A DNA stretch of 9,495 bases from Pseudomonadota bacterium (GCA_023416195.1 JAEZID010000225.1:1-9495); one strand, 5' to 3'. Shown: positions 1 to 5,915, counted from the stretch's first letter. Numbers and translations: made by a program. Notes: a model not told the origin generated them from the sequence alone.

Positions 1-525
1 GGCCAGCTCATCGCCGCGCGGCGGGACGCCTACCGCCGCGCCGGCGGGCACGCCGCCATCCGCGCCTCGCTGCACGACGGGCTGACCCTGTCGCGCGCGT
101 TCCGGCGCGCCGGCCTCATGACCGACCTGTTCGACGCGACGGACCTCGCCGTCTGCCGGATGTACCGGGGCTGGACCGAGGTGTGGGCCGGCTTCGGCAA
201 GAACGCCACGGAGGGCATGGCGACGCCCGCCGCCCTGCCGCTGTGGACGCTGCTGCTGTTCGGCGGGCACGCGCTGCCGTGGCTGCTGTTGGGCGCGGCG
301 CTCGTCACGCCGGTTCCCGGCGGGGCGGTGCTGGCGTCGGCCGGGGCCGTGGCGGCGGGGCTGGGCCTGCGGCTGGTGCTGGCGCTGCGCTTCCGCCAGT
401 CCTTGGCCGGCGCCCTGCTGAACCCGGCGGGGGTGGTGATCCTGCTGGCGATCCAGTGGACGGCGCTGCTGCGCGCCCGCCGTGGCCGGCCGGCGCTGTG
501 GCGGGGCCGCGCCTATCCGTCATAG
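1..525 (+). CDS. Family 2 glycosyltransferase, C-terminal part (5' end outside window)
   Basis: The reading frame is open from the first base and stops at TAG 523-525, leaving 174 C-terminal residues. The start of the visible part resembles the acceptor end of processive or lipid-linked GT2 enzymes. It has GQLIAARRDAYRRAGGH, then SLHDGLTLSRAFRRAG, which corresponds to the usual 'EDxxLARAFKRAG' block with His-Asp in place of Glu-Asp. A region with MYRGWTEVWAGFGKNA follows, as in carotenoid or hopanoid-type glycosyltransferases. The rest is hydrophobic, with about three membrane segments (roughly residues 79-105, 107-124 and 138-158) and a basic tail. It probably transfers a sugar from a nucleotide-sugar to a lipid acceptor at the inner membrane; donor and acceptor cannot be read from this fragment. 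An internal ATG at 118 should not be taken as the start, because the GT2 motifs lie upstream of it. It ends 10 nt before the convergent manD stop, with no obvious shared terminator. Confidence 0.75.
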   Translation, partial: GQLIAARRDAYRRAGGHAAIRASLHDGLTLSRAFRRAGLMTDLFDATDLAVCRMYRGWTEVWAGFGKNATEGMATPAALPLWTLLLFGGHALPWLLLGAALVTPVPGGAVLASAGAVAAGLGLRLVLALRFRQSLAGALLNPAGVVILLAIQWTALLRARRGRPALWRGRAYPS

Positions 526-535
526 CCCCCTGCCG

Positions 536-1741
536 TCACCAGTTCCACAGGGTCCCGTCGGCCAGCCGGGCGACGGGCAGGTAGGCGGGGTTGTAGGGGT
601 ACTTGGCCGCCAGGGCCTCGTCGATGTCCACGCCGTGGCCCGGCACCTCGCCCGGATGCATGTAGCCGTCCTTGAAGCTGTAGGCGTGCGGGAAGACCGC
701 GTCGGTTTCCGCGCAATGCTCCATATGCTCCTGCACGCCGAAGTTCGGGACCCACAGGTCGAAATGCAGCGCCGCCCCCATGCAGACCGGAGACAGGTCG
801 GTCGCCCCGTGGCTGCCGGTGCGGATCTGGTACAGCGCGGCGAGGTCGGTGATGCGCCGCAGGTGCGTGATGCCGCCCGCGTGCACGACCGAGGTGCGGA
901 TGAAGTCGATCAGTTGTTCCTGGATCAGGTCCTTGCAATCCCAGATGCTGTTGAACACCTCGCCGACCGCAATGGGGGTCGTCGTGTGCTGGCGGATCAG
1001 GCGGAAGGCTTCCTGGTTTTCGGCCGGGGTCGGGTCCTCCATCCAGAACAGGCGGTAGGGCTCCAGCGACTTGCCCAGGCGCGCCGCCTCGATGGGGGTG
1101 AGGCGGTGGTGAACGTCGTGCAGCAGGTGCGGCCCCATGCCGTGCTTCACGCGCACCGCCTCGAACAGCTTGGGCGCGAAGTCGAGATAGGCTTCGGTGG
1201 ACCAGACCGACTCCTCGGGCAGGCCCTTGGTCGCCGGCTCGTAGAAGCGCCCCTTGGCGACGCCGTAGACGCCCGCCAGCCCCGGAACGCCTGACTGCGC
1301 GCGGATCGCCTTGTAGCCCTTTTCGATGTATTCGCCGACGCGGTCCACCGTCTCCGCCACGTCGCGGCCGTTGGCGTGGGCGTAGACCATCACGCCGCTG
1401 CGGCTGCGCCCGCCGAGAAGCTGGTAGAGCGGCAGGCCGGCCGCCTTCGCCTTGATGTCCCACAGCGCCGTGTCCACCGCCGCGATGGCCGACATGGTGA
1501 CCGGCCCGCGCCGCCAGTAGGCGCCCTTGTACAGATACTGCCAGATGTCCTCGATCTGGTGCGGGTCGCGTCCGATCAGGCAGGGGATGACATGGTCGTT
1601 CAGGTAGGACGCCACGGCCAGCTCCCGCCCGTTCAGCGTCGCGTCGCCGATTCCGTACAGGCCTTCGTCGGTGACGATCTTCAGCGTGACGAAGTTCCGG
1701 CCGGGAGAGGTGACGATGACCGAAGCGCTCTGAATCTTCAT
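536..1741 (-). CDS. manD: D-mannonate dehydratase (enolase superfamily, ManD/RspA type)
   Basis: This 401-residue protein matches the ManD subgroup along its whole length (family about 400-405 aa). The reaction is dehydration of D-mannonate to 2-keto-3-deoxy-D-gluconate (EC 4.2.1.8) in the cytoplasm. The N-terminal capping domain has SPGRNFVTLKIVTDEG and YKGAYWRRGPVTM. In the barrel I see the expected Mg ligands Asp209 (LLHDVHH), Glu235 (WMEDPTPAENQ) and Glu261 (AVGEVFN). The expected catalytic residues are also present: Arg147, Tyr159, His211 and His311 (SHGATDLSP). The C-terminus keeps the family ending LADGTLWNW. By memory it is very close to the characterised Novosphingobium enzyme, one residue shorter between Tyr159 and Asp209. 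ATG 1741 is chosen because MKI begins the family homology and GGAG (complement of 1751-1754) lies 9 nt upstream; the frame is open further upstream but runs through the regulator gene. Some family members prefer D-gluconate or have low activity, so substrate is inferred. It follows the GntR gene by 29 nt and is probably co-transcribed. Confidence 0.93.
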   Translation of the reverse strand: MKIQSASVIVTSPGRNFVTLKIVTDEGLYGIGDATLNGRELAVASYLNDHVIPCLIGRDPHQIEDIWQYLYKGAYWRRGPVTMSAIAAVDTALWDIKAKAAGLPLYQLLGGRSRSGVMVYAHANGRDVAETVDRVGEYIEKGYKAIRAQSGVPGLAGVYGVAKGRFYEPATKGLPEESVWSTEAYLDFAPKLFEAVRVKHGMGPHLLHDVHHRLTPIEAARLGKSLEPYRLFWMEDPTPAENQEAFRLIRQHTTTPIAVGEVFNSIWDCKDLIQEQLIDFIRTSVVHAGGITHLRRITDLAALYQIRTGSHGATDLSPVCMGAALHFDLWVPNFGVQEHMEHCAETDAVFPHAYSFKDGYMHPGEVPGHGVDIDEALAAKYPYNPAYLPVARLADGTLWNW

Positions 1742-1770
1742 GAAGGTGGGCTCCGAATGGATGATCCGGG

Positions 1771-2487
1771 TTAGGCCGGACGGGTGGTTTGCGTGGCCGC
1801 CGCGTCGCTGTCGAACAGGTCGGGGAAGCGCTGGGCCAGTTCGGGCAGGGATTTCAGGATCTCGCGCAGGTGCGTGCGCATGGCGGCCTCGGCGGTGTCG
1901 GGGTTGCGCGACGCCATGCCGTCGAGGATCCGTTCGTGCTGGACGATCAGCCGGTCGAGCGGCGTCGCCTGCGGCAGGCTGAGGTAGCGCACGCGGTCCA
2001 TCTGGGCCTTGGTTTCCTCCACCACCCGCCAGGCGTATTCGCATTCCACGCCCAGCGCGATGCTGCGGTGGAACGCCTCGTCCAGCGCCAGGAAGCGTTC
2101 GTGCTGCTGGTCGGCGGCGGCCTCGCGCTGCGCCCGCAGGTTGGCGCGCAGCAGGTCGATGACGCCGGGGGACAGCTCCTCGCTGGCCCGGCGGACCACG
2201 GCCAGCTCCACCGCCTCGCGGACGAAGCGGGCGTCCATCACCTGCTTGGCGGAAATCTTCACGACGAACGTGCCGCGCTGCGGGCGGATGGTGACCAGGC
2301 CGGCTTCGCTGAGCTTGATGAAGGCCTCCCGCACCGGCTGGCGGCTGACGCCCAGCTGGCCGGCGACCTCCTGCTCGGACAGGGGTTGGCCGGGCTGGAA
2401 CCGCATCGTGACGATGGCCTGGCGCAGTTCGCGGAAGACGCGCCGCGCCACGGGTTCGGACGAATCCGGTTCCAGCCTCATCAACAT
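1771..2487 (-). CDS. GntR-family transcriptional regulator, FCD (FadR) subfamily
   Basis: The protein has 238 residues, typical for FCD regulators. Residues about 11-78 form a winged helix-turn-helix: LSEQEVAGQLGVSRQPVREAF is the recognition region and LVTIRPQRGTFV is the wing. Residues about 85-220 form the all-helical FCD ligand domain. The usual metal/ligand residues are visible as Asp136 and His140 (LDEAFHRSI), His184 (IVQHERIL) and His206 (MRTHLREI), so a metal-assisted carboxylate effector is likely. The start is set at ATG 2487 because GAGAGGA lies 5 nt upstream on the minus strand; a second ATG at 2481 would leave an 11-nt gap. Longer forms starting up to 2604 add a stretch without homology and cross the promoter region. 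It sits between manD and the divergent TRAP operon, so it most likely controls both in response to a hexuronate, aldonate or pathway intermediate. Repressor action is the usual mode in this family but is not shown here. Confidence 0.92.
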   Translation of the reverse strand: MLMRLEPDSSEPVARRVFRELRQAIVTMRFQPGQPLSEQEVAGQLGVSRQPVREAFIKLSEAGLVTIRPQRGTFVVKISAKQVMDARFVREAVELAVVRRASEELSPGVIDLLRANLRAQREAAADQQHERFLALDEAFHRSIALGVECEYAWRVVEETKAQMDRVRYLSLPQATPLDRLIVQHERILDGMASRNPDTAEAAMRTHLREILKSLPELAQRFPDLFDSDAAATQTTRPA

Positions 2488-2559
2488 GCTCGTCCTCTCG
2501 CTTTTCCTGCGCCCGATCCCCCGAACGGCGAGGACCATCTTGCATCGGGTTGAAGGCCA

Positions 2560-2588
2560 TTGCCAACACCATTCTTGTCTACTACCAT
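2560..2588 (+). promoter_or_regulatory. Predicted sigma-70-type promoter of the TRAP operon
   Basis: A -35 element TTGCCA (2560-2565, 5/6 to consensus) is separated by exactly 17 nt from a -10 element TACCAT (2583-2588, 4/6). Transcription would begin near 2595, giving a leader of about 54 nt before dctP. It lies in the 161-nt gap between the divergent GntR and dctP starts, the only sizeable non-coding space available to drive the transporter. Consensus matching by eye is the only evidence. Confidence 0.45.
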
Positions 2589-2595
2589 ACCAGAC
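2577..2595. promoter_or_regulatory. Candidate GntR operator overlapping the -10 element
   Basis: The 19-bp site GTCTACTACCATACCAGAC has complementary ends (GTCT and AGAC) and a symmetric TA pair on each side of the centre at 2586, with 6 of 9 positions paired. FCD-type GntR proteins commonly bind short imperfect dyads of this size. The site covers the predicted -10 of the TRAP operon and is about 90 bp upstream of the regulator's own start, so it could control both directions. The dyad is imperfect and the assignment is inferred. Confidence 0.35.
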
Positions 2596-2648
2596 GACAC
2601 GCAAACAATCGCCGTGCGTTGCGCGGCCTGTTTCTGGAGGGAGGGAAC

Positions 2649-3668
2649 ATGAGCATCATCACCCGCGCGTGGCGTGCGGCCAAAATTGGCATCATGGCTG
2701 GCGGCATCGCGGCTGGCGGCCTTGCGCTTGGTGGCTTCGCGTTCGGCGGCGCCGCCCTGGCGGCCGACTACACGCTCAGCGTGAACACGGCGCTGGCCCA
2801 GCAGGACCCGCTCTACAAGGGCCTGGAGGAGTTCAAGCAGAACGTCGAGAAGCGGACCAACGGCAAGGTTGCGGTGCGCCTGTTCCCCGGCTCGCAGCTC
2901 GGCAAGGACGAGGACGTTCTGGAGCAGGCCCGCGCCGGCGCCGGCGTGGCGGTGGTCGTGGACGGCGGCCGTCTCGCGGTCTTCGTGAAGGAGTTCGGCG
3001 TGCTCGGCGCCCCCTACCTCGCGCAGGGCTACGAGGGCATCCGCAAGGTCGTCACCTCGCCGCTGTTCGACCAGTGGTCGGAGAAGTTGCGCAAGGCGTC
3101 GGGCCATCAGGTGCTGTCCTTCAACTGGTGGCAGGGCGAGCGGCACCTGCTGACCAACAAGCCGGTCAAGAGCCCGGCCGACCTCAGCGGCATCCGCATG
3201 CGCACGCCGGGCGCGCCGGTGTGGATGGAGACGATCCGCGCCATGGGCGCCACGCCGACCCCGATGGGCTGGTCGGAGGTCTACACCGGGCTTCAGCAGA
3301 AGGTGATCGACGGCGTCGAGGCGCAGCACCCCGCCAGCTTCGGTTCCCGCCTGTACGAGGTGACCAACCACGTCACCAAGACCGGCCACATCAACCTGAT
3401 CACCGGCATCGTCACCAGTGCGGCCTGGTTCGACAAGCTGCCGGCCGACCTCCGCCAGGTGCTGAAGGAAGAGGCGCTGAAGGCCGGCGACAGCGCGTCG
3501 CGCGCGACCGAGGCGTCGCTGGCCGATTTCGAGAAGCAGATGAAGGACAAGGGCATGACAATCACGGAGATCGACGTGACCCCGTTCCGCACGGCGACCC
3601 AGCCGGTCTACGAGAAGCTCGGCTACGCCGACCTTCATCAGGAACTCCGGAAGATCCTGCAGAACTGA
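2649..3668 (+). CDS. dctP: TRAP transporter solute-binding protein (DctP family)
   Basis: This 339-residue protein is a periplasmic receptor that captures an organic acid and hands it to the DctQM permease. An N-terminal signal peptide (about residues 1-38, ending AALA-A/D) is followed by the DctP fold. Typical features are LSVNTALAQQDPLYKGLEEF at the mature N-terminus, LFPGSQLGKDEDVLEQARAG, and IRMRTPGAP, in which Arg185 is the position that normally salt-bridges the substrate carboxylate. Later come PTPMGWSEVYTGLQQKVIDGVE and the helical C-terminus FEKQMKDKG. GGAGGGAGGG lies just before ATG 2649, which fixes the start; the frame is open upstream but has no signal-peptide sense there. The family binds acidic sugars and dicarboxylates; with ManD and a GntR regulator next door, a hexuronate or aldonate such as D-mannonate or D-glucuronate is the likely ligand. 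That specificity is inferred from context only. The signal peptide is unusually repetitive. Confidence 0.93.
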   Translation: MSIITRAWRAAKIGIMAGGIAAGGLALGGFAFGGAALAADYTLSVNTALAQQDPLYKGLEEFKQNVEKRTNGKVAVRLFPGSQLGKDEDVLEQARAGAGVAVVVDGGRLAVFVKEFGVLGAPYLAQGYEGIRKVVTSPLFDQWSEKLRKASGHQVLSFNWWQGERHLLTNKPVKSPADLSGIRMRTPGAPVWMETIRAMGATPTPMGWSEVYTGLQQKVIDGVEAQHPASFGSRLYEVTNHVTKTGHINLITGIVTSAAWFDKLPADLRQVLKEEALKAGDSASRATEASLADFEKQMKDKGMTITEIDVTPFRTATQPVYEKLGYADLHQELRKILQN

Positions 3669-3713
3669 CGCCGCGCTGCGTCACGGCCACCGTCGCAATC
3701 AAGGGATTTCCCC

Positions 3714-4238
3714 ATGGCGCACTGGTTCCATAAGGCAGAGGCGTTCCTGGCGATGCTTCTCCTCGCAGTCATCGTGCTGCTCGTCTTCGCGGCCGGCTTC
3801 ATGCGCTGGTTCGGATACCCGCTGGTCTGGTCGGTGGACGTGGCGCAGCTGCTGTTCGTCTGGGTCAGCTTCCTCGGCGCCGACATGGCGTTGCGCAAGC
3901 GCGCCCACATCGGCATCGACTATCTCGTGAAGCGTTTCCCCGCGCTCAGCCGGGCCGTGCTCGACCTTGCGCTGGGCGTTGTCGTGCTGGCCTTCCTGCT
4001 CACCATGGTGGTGATGGGCTACCAGCTCACCATGCTGAACCTGGAACGGCAGTTCGGCGACAGCGGCATCAGCTACGCCTTCGTGACGGCCGCGGTCCCG
4101 GCCGGTTGCCTGCTGCTGGCCATCACCCTGCTCGCCCAGATGGCCGAGACCCTGCGACAGCTCCGCAGCCATCCGAAGCCGGTCTTCGCCCCCGCCACGG
4201 CCCCCGTCACCGCCGAGATCGAAGAGGTCGTGCCATGA
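3714..4238 (+). CDS. dctQ: TRAP transporter small permease subunit (DctQ family)
   Basis: The protein has 174 residues and four predicted membrane helices (about 10-30, 42-60, 82-105 and 122-143), as expected for DctQ. The family signature is present: W39 followed by VDVAQLLFVWVSFLGADMALRK, then RAHIGIDY with His65 and Asp69. DctQ forms the small membrane subunit of the TRAP complex with DctM and is required for sodium-driven uptake of the ligand brought by DctP. The C-terminal 25 residues are Pro/Ala-rich and cytoplasmic. The start ATG 3714 has AAGGGA 7 nt upstream. It lies 45 nt after dctP and overlaps dctM by 4 nt (ATGA), so translation of the two membrane subunits is probably coupled. Confidence 0.92.
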   Translation: MAHWFHKAEAFLAMLLLAVIVLLVFAAGFMRWFGYPLVWSVDVAQLLFVWVSFLGADMALRKRAHIGIDYLVKRFPALSRAVLDLALGVVVLAFLLTMVVMGYQLTMLNLERQFGDSGISYAFVTAAVPAGCLLLAITLLAQMAETLRQLRSHPKPVFAPATAPVTAEIEEVVP

Positions 4239-5512
4239 TCCTGCTCGCCGTCACCTTCTTCGTTCTGATGGCGCTGGGTCTGCCCATCGCCTTCGCCATC
4301 GGCATCGCCGGCTTCTCCTTCTTCGCCACCAACGACATCATCCCGATGTCCATCGGCGTGCAGCAGGTCGCCACCGCGTCGCAGAGCTTCCCGCTGCTGG
4401 CCGTGCCCTTCTTCGTGCTGGCCGGCCACATGATGAACCGCACGGGCATCACCAGCCGGCTGATCGCCTGCTCCAACGTGCTGGTGTCGTGGATGTCGGG
4501 CGGCCTCGCCCAGGTCTGCATCGTGCTGTCCACGCTGATGGGCGGCGTCTCCGGCTCGGCGGTGGCCGACGCCGCGATGGAGGCGCGCATCCTCGGCCCC
4601 AGCCTGGTCGCGCGCGGCTATTCGCGGGGCTTCACCTCGGCGACCATCGCCGTCGGCTCGCTGATCACCGCGACCATCCCGCCGAGCCTGGGCCTGATCC
4701 TCTACGGCTTCGTCGGCAACGTGTCGATCGGCCGCCTGTTCCTGGCCGGCGTCATTCCCGGCCTGCTGATGATGGCCGGCCTGATGACGACGGTGTGGTT
4801 CATCGCCCGCCGGCGCGGCTACCGTCCGGAGATGGCGCAGCGCCCGACGCTGCGCGCCGTGGGCCGCGCCATGGCCGACGCCAAGTGGGCGCTGCTGTTC
4901 CCGGTCGCGCTGCTGTTCGCCATCCGCGGCGGCCTGTTCACCCCGTCGGAGGTCGGCGCCTTCGCCGTCGTCTACGCCGCCGTGGTCGGCTTCTTCCTGC
5001 ACAGGGAACTGACCTGGGCCGGCGTCGTCGAGGCCCTGCGCGAGGCCGTGGTGGACACCGGGCTGATCATGCTGATCATCCTGTTCTCCGGCATGGTCGG
5101 CTACGCGATCATCTTCGAACAGGCGCCGCAGTCCATCGCCGCCGCCATGACCGAGCTGACCCGCGAACCGCTGCTGGTCGTCGGGCTGATCCTGGTCTTC
5201 CTGTTCATCGCCGGCCTGTTCATCGAAAGCACGGTGCTGGTCCTGCTGCTGACGCCGATCTTCCTGCCCATCGTCGCGCCGCTGGGCGTCGATCCGGTGC
5301 ATTTCGGCATCCTGATGATGACCATCGTCACGCTGGGTTCGATGACGCCGCCGGTGGGGGTCGCGATGTACACGGTGTGCAGCCTGCTGGATTGCCCGGT
5401 GGAGGAGTACATCGTCGAATCGATCCCCTTCGTCGCGACCGTCATCGCCCTGGTCGTGGTTCTCGCCCTGTGGCCCGGTCTGGTGCTGTTCCTGCCGAAC
5501 GCCCTGATGTGA
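4235..5512 (+). CDS. dctM: TRAP transporter large permease subunit (DctM family)
   Basis: This 425-residue, strongly hydrophobic protein is a full-length DctM, the transport-catalysing subunit of the TRAP system in the inner membrane (12-13 helices). Conserved blocks are in order: PLLAVPFFVLAGHMMNRTGI (53-72), LMGGVSGSAVADAAMEA (101-117), ATIPPSLGLILYGFVGNVSIG (146-166), LFIESTVLVLLLTPIFLPI (328-346) and GSMTPPVGVAMYTVCSL (368-384). The Ser-Gly-Ser and Thr-Pro-Pro motifs belong to the inverted-repeat hairpins that form the sodium and substrate sites in this superfamily. ATG 4235 overlaps the dctQ stop as ATGA, and MILLAVTFFVLMALGLPIAFAIG is the usual N-terminus. The stop codon TGA 5510-5512 lies within the left arm of a perfect hairpin. 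Confidence 0.95.
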   Translation: MILLAVTFFVLMALGLPIAFAIGIAGFSFFATNDIIPMSIGVQQVATASQSFPLLAVPFFVLAGHMMNRTGITSRLIACSNVLVSWMSGGLAQVCIVLSTLMGGVSGSAVADAAMEARILGPSLVARGYSRGFTSATIAVGSLITATIPPSLGLILYGFVGNVSIGRLFLAGVIPGLLMMAGLMTTVWFIARRRGYRPEMAQRPTLRAVGRAMADAKWALLFPVALLFAIRGGLFTPSEVGAFAVVYAAVVGFFLHRELTWAGVVEALREAVVDTGLIMLIILFSGMVGYAIIFEQAPQSIAAAMTELTREPLLVVGLILVFLFIAGLFIESTVLVLLLTPIFLPIVAPLGVDPVHFGILMMTIVTLGSMTPPVGVAMYTVCSLLDCPVEEYIVESIPFVATVIALVVVLALWPGLVLFLPNALM

Positions 5513-5546
5513 TACGGACGGCGCCTGAAGGCGCCGTCCGTATCAC
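5509..5546 (+). terminator. Perfect 17-bp hairpin containing the dctM stop codon
   Basis: Positions 5509-5525 and 5530-5546 are exact reverse complements around a TGAA loop (5526-5529). The stop codon of dctM is part of the left arm. Its position directly at the operon end makes it the best candidate terminator or 3'-end stabiliser for dctPQM. There is no T-tract after the stem (ACCCTCTCG follows), so it is not a classical intrinsic terminator; it may instead protect the mRNA end or act with Rho. Confidence 0.65.
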
Positions 5547-5552
5547 CCTCTC

Positions 5553-5574
5553 GATCAATGCTATCGCATTGATC
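5553..5574. repeat. 9-bp inverted repeat with TATC loop
   Basis: GATCAATGC (5553-5561) and GCATTGATC (5566-5574) are exact reverse complements separated by TATC. It lies 6 nt after the hairpin at the dctM end. It is AT-richer than its surroundings. It could be a second terminator stem or a protein-binding dyad. Confidence 0.55.
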
Positions 5575-5585
5575 TGCCGGGTTTC

Positions 5586-5624
5586 ACCGGCGGCGCTCAA
5601 GGGAAGCGTTCAAGCGCCGCCGGT
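5586..5624. repeat. 12-bp inverted repeat, 15-nt loop
   Basis: ACCGGCGGCGCT (5586-5597) pairs perfectly with AGCGCCGCCGGT (5613-5624). The 15-nt loop is CAAGGGAAGCGTTCA. It is the third stem in the array after dctM. No T-run follows on either strand. Confidence 0.55.
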
Positions 5625-5633
5625 ATGATCCCT

Positions 5634-5668
5634 CCGGGCGGGCCGTCGCAGTGCGGCGGCTCGCCCGG
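5634..5668 (+). repeat. 16-bp hairpin with 3-nt loop and two G-U pairs
   Basis: Positions 5634-5649 pair with 5653-5668 around the loop AGT. Fourteen pairs are Watson-Crick. The two exceptions, 5641/5661 and 5646/5656, are G-U in RNA transcribed from the plus strand but A-C mismatches in RNA of the minus strand. This asymmetry suggests, weakly, that the structure acts in a plus-strand transcript. Confidence 0.55.
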
Positions 5669-5701
5669 CCACGCCGGAGCCTCTGTACGGGGTGCCGGTT
5701 T

Positions 5702-5718
5702 CCGGTGGTTTCCACCGG
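5702..5718. repeat. 7-bp inverted repeat, TTT loop
   Basis: CCGGTGG (5702-5708) and CCACCGG (5712-5718) are exact complements around TTT. The last three bases of its right arm are also the first three bases of the next, longer stem, so the full versions of both cannot form together. Confidence 0.45.
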
Positions 5719-5755
5719 CCGAACCGCCATTGGCTTGCCAATGGCGGTTCGGCCG
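5716..5755. terminator. Perfect 18-bp hairpin with CTTG loop
   Basis: Positions 5716-5733 and 5738-5755 are exact reverse complements around CTTG (5734-5737). It is the last and strongest stem in the array, 46 nt before the -35 of the DUF2325 promoter. GTTTGA follows on the plus strand, only a weak T-run. It may stop read-through from the TRAP operon into the iron-responsive promoter, working in either direction. Terminator function is inferred. Confidence 0.5.
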
Positions 5756-5800
5756 TTTGAGCCGGCGGTTCCGGCGCGGCGCTCTGCGGTTTCGCGGCTG

Positions 5801-5829
5801 TTGAAATTGATAATGACTCGCAGTATCAA
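5801..5829 (+). promoter_or_regulatory. Predicted promoter of the DUF2325 gene with Fur-box-like operator
   Basis: A -35 element TTGAAA (5801-5806) and a -10 element TATCAA (5824-5829) are spaced by 17 nt. The sequence GATAATGACTCGCAGTATC at 5809-5827 matches the classical 19-bp Fur box (GATAATGATAATCATTATC) at 14 of 19 positions by my count, including the whole first eight bases and the last four. It also has symmetric TTGATA/TATCAA ends. Binding there would block RNA polymerase, so repression by a metal-loaded Fur-family protein is the likely logic. Fur, Mur, Zur and Irr sites overlap in alphaproteobacteria, so the sensed metal is uncertain. Confidence 0.55.
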
Positions 5830-5845
5830 ATAGGCGGGTCTGGTC

Positions 5846-5866
5846 GCGCCGGGCGCCGGGCGCCGA
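5846..5866. repeat. GCGCCGG 7-mer repeated almost three times
   Basis: Units at 5846-5852, 5853-5859 and 5860-5866 read GCGCCGG, GCGCCGG and GCGCCGA. They lie just after the expected transcription start of the DUF2325 gene. The GGCGCC core is self-complementary, so a leader hairpin is possible. Function unknown. Confidence 0.5.
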
Positions 5867-5875
5867 GCCCTCGGT

Positions 5876-5915
5876 GAAGCCGTCAACGAAGCCGCGAAAC
5901 CGTCAGCGAAGCCAG
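5876..5915. repeat. Two 20-bp imperfect direct repeats before the DUF2325 start
   Basis: Copies at 5876-5895 and 5896-5915 agree at 16 of 20 bases; both are built around CCGTCA and CGAAGCC. They are head to tail with no spacer and end just before the ribosome site GGGAG (5919-5923). They may be a protein or RNA-binding site in the leader, or simple slippage duplication. Confidence 0.45.

Noticed and set aside
526..535. Shared bidirectional terminator between the convergent glycosyltransferase and manD genes
   Set aside because: The gap is only 10 nt and I found no stem-loop spanning the two stop codons.
536..2572. One long minus-strand frame that could be read as a 678-residue protein with ManD at its C-terminus
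   Set aside because: The N-terminal 277 residues are low-complexity and overlap the GntR gene in another frame; ManD has its own ATG at 1741 with a ribosome site and family-typical N-terminus.
4073..5302. 409-residue minus-strand open frame opposite dctQ and dctM
   Set aside because: Composition is dominated by Asp, Gln, His and Arg, typical of antisense frames in GC-rich genes, with no domain sense; the plus-strand DctM match is unambiguous.
5509..5755. CRISPR array or insertion-sequence ends as an explanation of the inverted repeats
   Set aside because: The stems differ from each other in sequence and spacing, there are no repeated units with uniform spacers, and there is no transposase or target duplication.
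5651..5833. Small plus-strand open frame of 60 codons in the intergenic region
   Set aside because: No ribosome site; it covers hairpin arms and the Fur-like promoter, and the product shows no signal, membrane or domain pattern.
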